DNA of 64,000 bases from Chitinophagaceae bacterium (GTDB lineage Bacteria; Bacteroidota; Bacteroidia; Chitinophagales; Chitinophagaceae): assembly GCA_019638595.1 (NCBI GenBank), contig JAHBTJ010000009.1:186001-250000 (forward strand), in the 5' to 3' direction. A model generated the notes under the pieces. That model saw only the letters and a program-made list of their open reading frames with translations, was not told the origin of the DNA and searched no databases. The translations under genes were made by a program, and so were the position numbers. The stretch's first letter is position 1. Each line of letters starts with the position of its first letter. Shown here in pieces: positions 26,033 to 33,073 of the stretch.

Positions 26033-26541
26033 TCGCAGTAGGTTTAGTGAAGATAAAAGAGTAAAATAATCAATATTTGCTAGAAAATGGGTGGTAGGAC
26101 AAGAGTATGCTATTTCAATCCAACTTGTTTTATTTACTTAATTCCATTAATTTACATGCAAGTTCTTTCATCCAAATTCATGTTTGAGCTATTCCGTGAG
26201 TAGAATGAAATCAGATTAGCAAATTGATTGATTTTCAATAAAATAATAAGTAGGTTCGAATTCTGTCCTCCCGAAAAAAACTACAGTTTCTTTTTCAGAC
26301 CTTTTAACCCATATTTATTTCAACTTTATCCAGCTTTTTTAAACTCTTCTATACGTTCTAGCTCCACTTGTACATTTTTGACAAAAACCCATCTATCCAA
26401 AGCGTTTGCGATTTGCCTCAGCGACATCACATAGGACATCAATCTTTATCCCTTTTATATGAAATTACGTTTCGTTCAAGGTCACAATTTGTGACCTTGA
26501 CCAGAATACCATTTTCTGGCATTTCAATTTTTATGCGCATA
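26033..26541. other. 509-base stretch with two short minus-strand frames and a palindrome
   Basis: Two tightly packed short minus frames follow the ORF6N gene: 26540-26439 (33 residues, MRIKIEMPENGILVK start) and 26439-26326 (37 residues, MSYVMSLRQIANAL start), which overlap as TGATG. They may be real small genes or the rest of a longer one. The remaining 300 bases up to the metallopeptidase operon show nothing but AT-rich sequence that should contain its promoter. Confidence 0.4.
26477..26499. repeat. 23-base palindrome downstream of ORF6N gene
   Basis: CAAGGTCACAA and TTGTGACCTTG flank a central T. The same core (AAGGTCACAA/TTGTGACCTT) occurs inside the ORF6N coding sequence at 26854-26882. 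Two copies about 380 bases apart suggest a protein-binding site. Confidence 0.75.
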
Positions 26542-27105
26542 CTATCTCTTAAACCCGATTCTCTCCCTATCCTCCCATTTTCTTTCCGCTGCCTTTTCAT
26601 CCAATAAATTTTCTAACGCATCGTAAATTTGCGAGAGTTGTGCATCATGTCCACTGATCTTATCTTTCAATTCACGAATTTGCTCTTTCCAATCCGTATG
26701 AATAATATTGAACCTTCGCATTTCTATGAATGCCCGGATAATGGCAATATTCATCTGGACTGCTTTATCACTATTCAATATACCGCTTAACATAGCCACG
26801 CCATGTTCTGTAAACGCATAAGGCAAGAATTTGACGTGCTGACCGCGACCACTCTTTAAGGTCACAAATTGTGACCTTAAAGAATCTGATTTTTCCAGGG
26901 CGTCAACTTGAAACCTTACCCTTTCCCATTCATCCTTATTCAACTGGAACATAAAATCTGGTGGAAACCTCTTTAAATTTCTTTTGACCGCCTGGTTAAA
27001 CACTTTGGTTTCCACTTCATAAAGAGCCGCCAAGTCACGATCCAACATAACCCTTTCTCCCCTGATCTCATAAATGCGATTTTGAATACTTTGAATGATT
27101 TGCAT
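26542..27105 (-). CDS. ORF6N domain-containing protein
   Basis: The N-terminal ORF6N domain is clear: IYEIRGERVMLDRDLAALYE, VFNQAVKRNLKRFPPDFMFQ, HGVAMLSGILNSDKAV. It is followed by a coiled-coil tail (EQIRELKDKISGHDAQLSQI). ORF6N/KilA-N-type proteins come from phages and mobile elements and probably bind DNA. A 29-base palindrome is embedded in its coding region (26854-26882) and may be its own site. It is next to the integrase gene. Confidence 0.85.
   Translation of the reverse strand: MQIIQSIQNRIYEIRGERVMLDRDLAALYEVETKVFNQAVKRNLKRFPPDFMFQLNKDEWERVRFQVDALEKSDSLRSQFVTLKSGRGQHVKFLPYAFTEHGVAMLSGILNSDKAVQMNIAIIRAFIEMRRFNIIHTDWKEQIRELKDKISGHDAQLSQIYDALENLLDEKAAERKWEDRERIGFKR
26854..26882. repeat. 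29-base perfect palindrome within the ORF6N gene
   Basis: The arms CTTTAAGGTCACAA and TTGTGACCTTAAAG flank one A. The stretch codes for SLRSQFVTLK, which is a conserved segment in the family, so coding and palindrome constraints overlap. The core is repeated downstream at 26477-26499. Confidence 0.8.
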
Positions 27106-27126
27106 GATTATAGTTTTAACTGATGA

Positions 27127-28373
27127 TTAAATATCGAATCGGGCAAAATCCACGGACTTGGTTCCTTCTATAACCTCCCGCAGACCTACCTTGTAGTAAT
27201 TTTCCGTTGTTGTTTCTTTTTCATGTCCCATCATTTTGGAGAGTACCGGGCGTTCTGCGCCAGAACGGATCCACATTTGTGCATTGGTATGGCGGCCGGT
27301 TTTATTAGAAAGCGGCCGTACTATTTTTGCTCGTTGGGCCAGCAGCTTCAGATTTCTGTTATACACCTGGATTTCTACAAACAGACTTTTTCTGAACAGG
27401 AATTCGCTTTCAGGATTTTTATCAGAATACTTTTCCAGTATAGTGGTGGCATATGGAAATTTATACAGCGGTATAATAGTAGGTTTACCGTTTTTATCTC
27501 TTTCACCGATGATATAATAACCGTACTCAATATCCCGGAATAATTGGATTTTCTTTAGTATCTGCAGGTCGTTGTAATAAAATCCTGTATATACCTGGAA
27601 TAAAAACAAGTTCCGGTCCCGTTCAAGACTTCTTTCTGTTTTATCAAATTCCAGCCGGCGCAGGGCTTGAACTTCTTCTATTTCTAAATGCTGTCCTTCT
27701 TTCCTTCTGGATATGGTTATAGCGATCTCATCAAAGTATTGTTCTACATCCTGGACATTGAGCAGGTGCTCCTTTTTTGCAGCGTAGGTCAGGACGACTT
27801 TGAATTTATCAAAGTAAGATTTGATGGTAGATGCTTCCAGTTTGCCTTTCCGCCCTTTTTGTTCGCTCAGATAATTGCGAATCCTTGCAATTATCGTTTC
27901 ATCTATATCACCGAAGCGGATTTTAGGTTCAAAATTATTGAGGTGCATCAGGAAGGCTTCGTATTTCTCCCAGGTGACAGGGTCGAGGTTTACATTCTCC
28001 GGTGGATAATCAATATAGTTGCGGAAATAATCATTTAAAATGGCCTTATCGCCTTTTCTTAAAATTTCGCGCTCAATAGTGTAAAAGGTGATGGGCTTTC
28101 CCTGGTTATAAAACCGCTTGATCAGCTCCGAAATTTTGGTTTTTATTTCAGCGATGCGGTTATTGATCTCAAAAGAGAAAGGGTGGGTATTTTTAACCCA
28201 GCACCCATCTTTTCCTGTCCACTGTTCCAACCTTACTTTCTGGGGCGTTTTTACAGGGTAATACCGGCTGGGCTGCGGATGCAGGTAGATCCGCGCAGGT
28301 GAATGGAATACATTCCTGTAACATTTACGGCATTGCGCCAGTTAATGATGGGTGTTACGACCGGTATGTTCAT
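27127..28373 (-). CDS. Tyrosine recombinase/integrase with a frameshift near its N terminus
   Basis: The body (28230 down to 27127) has a SAM-like core-binding domain and a catalytic domain ending SGAERPVLSKMMGHEKETTT then ENYY, which gives the His and nucleophile Tyr of the family. The usual Arg in TGLR is replaced (TGFYYNDL), and the usual HxxR is KTGRH, as in many Bacteroidota integrases. The N terminus MNIPVVTPIINWRNAVNVTG starts at 28373 in another frame and passes to LHPQPSRYYPVKTPQKVR by one missing or two extra bases near 28289-28295. The gene is therefore broken, slipped or mis-sequenced. It lies next to tRNA-Asn, its likely target. Confidence 0.75.
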
Positions 28374-28399
28374 ACGCCTTCCCGATTAAAAATGTGCCG

Positions 28400-28429
28400 A
28401 AAAACCGTAAAAGAAACCGTAAAAGAATT
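28400..28429. repeat. Two overlapping copies of the island-end word upstream of the integrase
   Basis: AAAAACCGTAAAAGAA (28400-28415) and AAACCGTAAAAGAATT (28414-28429) each match 16 bases of the left-end site at 1835-1852. They lie 27-56 bases upstream of the integrase start, where arm-type sites and an autoregulatory operator are expected. Confidence 0.6.
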
Positions 28430-28468
28430 GGTGGGAATTACGAAGAATTAAAAACTTCAAGAAAATTC

Positions 28469-28504
28469 AAAACCCACGTCAAACTTGCGTCTGGCGTGGG
28501 TTTT
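28469..28504 (-). terminator. Probable terminator of tRNA-Asn
   Basis: AAAACCCACG and CGTGGGTTTT form a stem about 42 bases downstream of the tRNA 3' end on the minus strand, with T residues after the stem on that strand. Confidence 0.65.
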
Positions 28505-28545
28505 ACTCGTTTTAACGATTTTTAAGTCGTTTTAAAACTCCAGTT

Positions 28546-28622
28546 TGGCTCCCCCTTCAGGACTTGAACCTGAGACCCTCTGATTAACAGTCAGATGCTC
28601 TAACCAACTGAGCTAAGGAGGA
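28546..28622 (-). tRNA. tRNA-Asn (anticodon GTT)
   Basis: On the minus strand the gene runs from TCCTCCTTAGCTC to GGGGGAGCCA. The 7-base acceptor stem pairs with one T-G wobble. The D arm, the anticodon stem CTGA/TCAG around the CTGTTAA loop, and the T arm with GTTCAAGTC are all present. The encoded CCA occupies 28546-28548. Its 3' end faces the island, and the word GCTCCCCC from its end recurs at 1786-1793. Confidence 0.95.
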
Positions 28623-28725
28623 ATATGTTTCCTGTTTTCAATCCTTCTTTATCTTCATCCGGCGTAAACCAATCCCGATATCGCGTTGCTCATCGGGACC
28701 TTGTTTTTCTAAAACTCCTGCGTCG

Positions 28726-28759
28726 TTTTGAAAAACTCCGGCTGAGCTAAGGAGGAATA
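28726..28759. repeat. Remnant of a second tRNA-Asn copy (5' end)
   Basis: CTGAGCTAAGGAGGAATA at 28742-28759 repeats 28608-28625 exactly (18 bases, the tRNA 5' end plus leader). It is preceded by CGTTTTGAAAAACTCC, which resembles the sequence flanking the intact tRNA on its other side. It looks like a tRNA copy with the body deleted. The rest of the 28623-28960 spacer shows no gene. Confidence 0.55.
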
Positions 28760-28906
28760 AGGGCGGCAAAAATAGGGATTTTTGATTGTAAACCACAAAC
28801 AATTTTTATGTTTTGCCCGGTAATATCTGAATGTATAACGGCACTATTTATGATATATTCCCTTTAAGAATACTGAATTATAAAAGTAGGAATGGGGATT
28901 ACTCAG

Positions 28907-28914
28907 TAAATTTG
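28907..28914 (+). promoter_or_regulatory. -7 box of the superoxide dismutase gene
   Basis: TAAATTTG fits TAnnTTTG and lies 47 bases upstream of the ATG. No classical operator is evident near it. Confidence 0.55.
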
Positions 28915-28960
28915 TGATCCGTTCTTTAAAATATTTTTTCAAACATTTAAATTATAGATT

Positions 28961-29563
28961 ATGGCTTTTACTTTACCGGCTCTGCCGTATGCCTACGATG
29001 CATTGGAACCCCATATAGACACACTTACGATGCAGATCCATCACGGCAAGCATCACCAGGCTTATGTTGACAACCTCAATAAAGCTATTGCAGGAACTCC
29101 TAATGAAAATAAATCGCTGGAAGAACTGGTAAAAAATGCAGGTTCAATCAGCCCGGCTGTCCGTAATAACGGTGGCGGTCACTGGAATCATACTTTTTTC
29201 TGGGAGACCTTGTCTAAAACCGGTGGCGGCGCTCCTTCGGGAAAATTAGCGGATGCTATTAACAGTGCCTTTGGTAGCTTTGATGAACTGAAATCTAAAA
29301 TCAATACTGCCGGCGCTACACGTTTTGGCAGTGGCTGGGCATGGTTAATTTTAAAAGATGGTAAATTGGAAGTAACCAGTACTCCCAACCAGGACAACCC
29401 GTTAATGGATGTTGCAGAAGTAAAAGGTACTCCCTTGCTGGGGGTGGACGTTTGGGAACACGCTTATTACCTGAAATACCAGAATAAGCGTCCCGATTAC
29501 CTCGCTGCAATATGGAATGTGATTGACTGGAAAAAAGTGGCAGAGAGATTCGAAAAAGCATAG
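28961..29563 (+). CDS. sodA: Superoxide dismutase (Fe/Mn)
   Basis: The 200-residue product converts superoxide to oxygen and hydrogen peroxide. The metal ligands are visible: H27 (in [13 protein letters not shown]), H77 ([10 protein letters not shown]), D163 and H167 ([11 protein letters not shown]). Length and all blocks match the family. There is no signal peptide, so it is cytoplasmic. Metal preference cannot be fixed from sequence alone. It is a single gene with its own -7 box and a strong terminator. Confidence 0.95.
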   Translation: MAFTLPALPYAYDALEPHIDTLTMQIHHGKHHQAYVDNLNKAIAGTPNENKSLEELVKNAGSISPAVRNNGGGHWNHTFFWETLSKTGGGAPSGKLADAINSAFGSFDELKSKINTAGATRFGSGWAWLILKDGKLEVTSTPNQDNPLMDVAEVKGTPLLGVDVWEHAYYLKYQNKRPDYLAAIWNVIDWKKVAERFEKA

Positions 29564-29583
29564 GTTTTGTAACAACAAGATCA

Positions 29584-29619
29584 GGGCTGTCCGGGGTTTT
29601 CCGGGGCAGCCTTTTTTAT
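29584..29619 (+). terminator. Intrinsic terminator of the sod gene
   Basis: GGGCTGTCCGGGG pairs with CCGGGGCAGCC (one bulge or mismatch) around TTTT, followed by TTTTTT. Confidence 0.85.
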
Positions 29620-29739
29620 TTAAGGTCTCATGTATGAGAAAGGCATTATGCTTCGATTAAATACTGCAGGAAAGCCATGCAACCTATCAACCTCTTTATT
29701 CTATCTCCATCTCAAATCTCAAATTTCAAATCTCCCATC

Positions 29740-29970
29740 TCACGGCACCGGGTCATATCCATGCCCACCCCACGGGTGGCACCGGCTGATCCTTTTAATA
29801 GTGAGCCATGTGCCCTTAAACAGCCCGTATTTTTTTAAAGCCTGTATGCCATAGTGAGAGCAGGTTGGGGTGAACCGGCACGACCTGCCCATTACCGGCG
29901 AAAGGATCACCTGGTACAGCCTGATGAGCCATATGAACGGTATGCTAAGCAGTTGAAGTATTTTTTTCAT
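29740..29970 (-). CDS. yidD: Membrane protein insertion efficiency factor YidD
   Basis: The 76-residue product has the family signatures [33 protein letters not shown] and [13 protein letters not shown]. YidD assists insertion of membrane proteins by YidC. It overlaps the end of rnpA by 26 bases, as usual for this gene pair. Confidence 0.95.
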   Translation of the reverse strand: MKKILQLLSIPFIWLIRLYQVILSPVMGRSCRFTPTCSHYGIQALKKYGLFKGTWLTIKRISRCHPWGGHGYDPVP

Positions 29971-30361
29971 CGGCCTGTTGCATTAGCTTATTCAAAATTA
30001 AACCAAGTTTTTCTTTAGATATCGCAAAATCCGGAAGCTCCTTACCTGTATACAGTATAAATATATGCAGCGTTTTTTGCCGCAACAGCAATTTGTCTTC
30101 CAATGTATTCTTTTGAATGCGGTAAGCTTCTTTAGTAACTCTTTTAACACGGTTACGATCAACCGCTTTTTTAAAAAATTTCGAACTCACAGCAAACCCG
30201 CATCTCAACGCCGGCTCGTGCAGGTGGTTAACAGCACTATCAAAAGCATATATTACCCGGTACGGAAAAACAGAAAAACTTTTCCCCTTACTGAACAAAT
30301 GCTCAATTTGCTTGCGGCTTTTCAGCCTTTCTTTCTTTTGTAAAGTGAGCTCTTTTTTCAA
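29945..30361 (-). CDS. rnpA: Ribonuclease P protein component
   Basis: The RNR motif region ([15 protein letters not shown]) and N-terminal [19 protein letters not shown] identify RnpA, the protein subunit of the tRNA 5'-processing enzyme. The start is most likely the TTG at 30361 (138 residues). The Met in the longer frame at 30460 would extend the protein with a hydrophobic stretch that overlaps a terminator. It is cotranscribed with yidD. A terminator hairpin (30387-30416) separates it from rpmH. Confidence 0.9.
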   Translation of the reverse strand: MKKELTLQKKERLKSRKQIEHLFSKGKSFSVFPYRVIYAFDSAVNHLHEPALRCGFAVSSKFFKKAVDRNRVKRVTKEAYRIQKNTLEDKLLLRQKTLHIFILYTGKELPDFAISKEKLGLILNKLMQQADEKNTSTA

Positions 30362-30386
30362 TAGTAGTAGGCTGGTGTAAGTTACT

Positions 30387-30416
30387 AAAAAAATAGCCCT
30401 GCAAAAAACAGGGCTA
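30387..30416 (-). terminator. Terminator between rpmH and rnpA
   Basis: TAGCCCTG and CAGGGCTA pair on either side of a C plus six A, and seven T follow on the minus strand. It should reduce rnpA expression relative to rpmH. It ends about 26 bases before the TTG start of rnpA. Confidence 0.85.
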
Positions 30417-30467
30417 TACAGTATCAAACTATGTATGCAGGCAACTTCCTGCCCACACAACTACTAA

Positions 30468-30623
30468 TTATTTCGCTTTTTTCTCGTCAGAAACAGTCAG
30501 CTTCTTACGTCCTTTTTTACGACGGCTGGCCAGCACTTTACGGCCATTGGCGGTTTGCATGCGCTTACGAAATCCATGAACCGTTTTACGGCGGCGTTTG
30601 TGCGGTTGAAATGTACGTTTCAT
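30468..30623 (-). CDS. rpmH: 50S ribosomal protein L34
   Basis: The 51-residue, Arg/Lys-rich product starts [19 protein letters not shown] and contains [19 protein letters not shown], the diagnostic L34 sequence. It is a component of the large ribosomal subunit. The last eight residues ([10 protein letters not shown] region) extend beyond the shorter L34 of Proteobacteria, as in other Bacteroidota. It heads the rpmH-rnpA-yidD block. Confidence 0.97.
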   Translation of the reverse strand: MKRTFQPHKRRRKTVHGFRKRMQTANGRKVLASRRKKGRKKLTVSDEKKAK

Positions 30624-30833
30624 AATAATTTACTTTTTCACTTTTGAAATAGTGGTCCGGGAGAAGCGAACCGGGTTTCAAAACCATTTAGCTTTTTGCC
30701 GACGGGCCACCACGCCCCTTCAGCATTGGCTGGATGAAAGGTCGGCAAAGGTAAGGCTAAACAATGATATTACTGTAACGCAAGTAGTTTTTCAGGATTT
30801 TTTATTTTAAGATACAGAACACCCTTTTGAGCC

Positions 30834-31658
30834 TTAACCCATGCTAACATGCTCAGACTGAATAGGTTTTCCAAAGAACAGGGTAGCATGCGCATCAAAA
30901 TCTTCAACCGAATCGGTGGTATAAAAATGCCGGCTGCCGTTTTTACTGCAGCGTTTTTCCATCTCCGGGTGGCGGCTTAAATAATCTGCCAGGCTGCCGG
31001 CAACAATTTCTCCCTGCGTAAGCAATTGAATATGTTCCGGCAAATATTGCCTGATCTTTTTTGCAAGCAAAGGGTAATGTGTACAGGCCAGCAATACCGT
31101 GTCTATGCTGCCGCACTGAGCCAGGAGGTTGTCAATATTTTTCTTTACAAAATAATCGGCGCCCTCATTTTCGTATTCATTGTTTTCCACAAGCGGAACC
31201 CACATGGGACAGGCTTCCTGGTATACCTTTACCTGCGGAAAAAATTTTTCCATTTCCAGTAAATACGAGCCTGATTGGACAGTACCTGTAGTAGCGAGCA
31301 GACCCACCTGTTGCGTTTTGGTAAAAGCGCCCATTACTTCCGTTGTAGGACGTATAACACCCAAAACCCTGTTGCCAGGCTGTAAAAGCGGCAGATCTTT
31401 TTGCTGTATTGTTCGCAATGCTTTGGCGGAAGCAGTATTACAGGCCAGGATAACCAGGGGGCATCCCTGCCCGAACAGCCACTTAACACATTCGAGCGTA
31501 TACCGGTAAACCGTATCGAACGACCTGGTACCATAGGGCGCACGGGCGTTATCGCCCAAATATAAATAATCGTAACCCGGCAGCTTATCAATGAATGTTT
31601 TCAATACCGTAAGCCCGCCATAACCAGAATCAAAAACGCCTATGGGATGCTGGTTCAT
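30834..31658 (-). CDS. murI: Glutamate racemase
   Basis: The enzyme interconverts L- and D-glutamate for peptidoglycan. The two catalytic cysteines are C73 (ILACNTASAKAL) and C192 (LLACTHYPLL). The N-terminal IGVFDSGYGGLTVL and GDNARAPYG blocks bind substrate. The length of 274 residues is normal. It lies downstream of the ompH pair with a terminator between, so it probably has its own promoter. The cluster order matches other Bacteroidota. Confidence 0.95.
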   Translation of the reverse strand: MNQHPIGVFDSGYGGLTVLKTFIDKLPGYDYLYLGDNARAPYGTRSFDTVYRYTLECVKWLFGQGCPLVILACNTASAKALRTIQQKDLPLLQPGNRVLGVIRPTTEVMGAFTKTQQVGLLATTGTVQSGSYLLEMEKFFPQVKVYQEACPMWVPLVENNEYENEGADYFVKKNIDNLLAQCGSIDTVLLACTHYPLLAKKIRQYLPEHIQLLTQGEIVAGSLADYLSRHPEMEKRCSKNGSRHFYTTDSVEDFDAHATLFFGKPIQSEHVSMG

Positions 31659-31714
31659 ACATTATGTGTTTTAGTAAAGTACAGGCAAAGATAGCCGGCA
31701 AAAAACAGGTACAA

Positions 31715-31744
31715 CAAAAAAGCCACCGGTAAGGGTGGCTTTTA
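31715..31744 (-). terminator. Terminator of the bamA-ompH operon
   Basis: AGCCACC and GGTGGCT pair around GGTAAG, with an A-run (T-run on the minus strand) beyond. Confidence 0.8.
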
Positions 31745-31765
31745 TAAAAAAGAATTTAAAAATTA

Positions 31766-32314
31766 TTACTTTTTAGCGCCGCCGCCGGAAGCAGGGGCAG
31801 GATTATCTAACTTAACGCCCAGCTTTTTGGCTATCAGCGGCAGCAGATCGTCCGCTGGAGGAGCCACTAGCAGCGCCTCTTGTTGTTTAAACACCCAGGT
31901 ATACCCGTTTTCTTTGGCAACCGTATTTATCAATTCAAATGCGCGCGAAAAATATGGGCTATAGACTTCCTGGCTTTTACGCTGCATTTCCTGCTGTGCA
32001 TACTGGTCCCAGTTTTGGATGATCTGCAGGTACTGATTTGCTTCCTGCTGAACGGTTTGCTTAATAGCAGCAGGCGTTGCAGGCGATTTGGCTATAGAAT
32101 CCTTACGCTTGTATTCGCTTAAAAAAAAGGGCAACTGCTGTTCCAGTGAATCTTTCCTGAAATTTTGGAGAATTGTATCCGCCTTCTTTACATCGGGCAA
32201 AATTGATACTACATGCTCAAGCTCAACATGTCCGAATTTGTTTTGTGCCACCGCAGTATTTCCTGCTGCTACCAGCAACCCGATTACCGCTACTAAAGAG
32301 AAAACCTTTTTCAT
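31766..32314 (-). CDS. OmpH/Skp-family periplasmic chaperone 2
   Basis: The start at 32314 begins a signal peptide (MKKVFSLVAVIGLLVAAG, cleavage after AVA). The mature part has the Skp pattern, GHVELEHVVSILPDVKKADT then a long charged coiled coil, and a C-terminal strand region (GYTWVFKQQEALLVAPPADD). The chaperone escorts unfolded outer-membrane proteins to BamA. The tail ASGGGAKK is disordered. It is cotranscribed with ompH 1 and bamA. Confidence 0.9.
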   Translation of the reverse strand: MKKVFSLVAVIGLLVAAGNTAVAQNKFGHVELEHVVSILPDVKKADTILQNFRKDSLEQQLPFFLSEYKRKDSIAKSPATPAAIKQTVQQEANQYLQIIQNWDQYAQQEMQRKSQEVYSPYFSRAFELINTVAKENGYTWVFKQQEALLVAPPADDLLPLIAKKLGVKLDNPAPASGGGAKK

Positions 32315-32395
32315 ATTAGTAAATGTTTCAGTTTTATTTTGGTTTAAAGATGAAGATTTGTTCCTGTTAGTTCTGCCACAACAGTGCTTTAACAA

Positions 32396-32911
32396 TTATT
32401 TATTTACCCCCAGCAATTTTAATACATCCTCGCTACGGTCTAATTTGGGGTCGGCAAAGATAACGGTAATTCCTTCACTTTTATCAAAAATAAAATCATA
32501 GCCTTTTTCCACAGCCAGCTTCTGTACTGCATTGTATACTTTATCCTGTACCGGCTTTATCAGTTCCTGGCGTTTTTTAAACAAATCGCCCTCATAACCA
32601 AAGCGTTGCCGCTGTAAGTCTCTCAGCTCTTTTTCTTTATTAAACAACTGGTCTTCCCGCTTTTTTTTCAAATCTTCGCTCAACATTACCTGCTCCGCTT
32701 CAAAATCGCGATACATGCGGTCTAAATTACCCTGCAGCGCATCCAGCTCTTTCTGCCATGCTTCGCTGAACTGGTCCAGCTTTTTCTGCGCTTCTTTATA
32801 TTCGGGCAGCCTGTCAAGAATAAATTTCGTATCCAGCACAGCATATCGTTGAGCCTGCGCAGATATACCTGCCAGGCAAAAAATGCATATTATTAACAAA
32901 AGCTTTTTCAT
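32396..32911 (-). CDS. OmpH/Skp-family periplasmic chaperone 1
   Basis: A signal peptide (LLLIICIFCLAGISAQA) precedes RYAVLDTKFILDRLPEYKEA and a long alpha-helical coiled coil of about 90 residues. It then returns to GYDFIFDKSEGITVIFADP, the typical OmpH shape. It assists barrel delivery to BamA, which is encoded directly upstream. The tandem Skp genes differ in sequence, which suggests division of labour. Confidence 0.93.
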   Translation of the reverse strand: MKKLLLIICIFCLAGISAQAQRYAVLDTKFILDRLPEYKEAQKKLDQFSEAWQKELDALQGNLDRMYRDFEAEQVMLSEDLKKKREDQLFNKEKELRDLQRQRFGYEGDLFKKRQELIKPVQDKVYNAVQKLAVEKGYDFIFDKSEGITVIFADPKLDRSEDVLKLLGVNK

Positions 32912-33073
32912 CCGTATTTTTTTATTTTATAGTTAGAGGGAGCTCATATACCCGGCTATTTCACGGCTTTGTATATTATGAGCTTTTTTCCGGGCATTAA
33001 AAATAAGGTTTCTACAGGAAAGGTTTTCGCATTATTACACTAAAATCATGATAAACAATCCAATTCAACCGGT

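Noticed and set aside
26859-26880. Palindrome as CRP/FNR-type operator
   Set aside because: GTCACAA/TTGTGAC resembles a CRP half-site pattern only loosely, and it lies within codons of ORF6N with no promoter; I list it only as a palindrome.
27127-28622. Prophage assignment of the island
   Set aside because: No capsid, portal, terminase or tail gene is seen; the coupling ATPase indicates a mobilizable element instead.
28834-28844. TATAACGGCAC in front of sod as a full third dyad
   Set aside because: Only 11 of 22 bases match and it lies about 65-70 bases from the -7 box, so chance cannot be excluded; mentioned only within the dyad finding.
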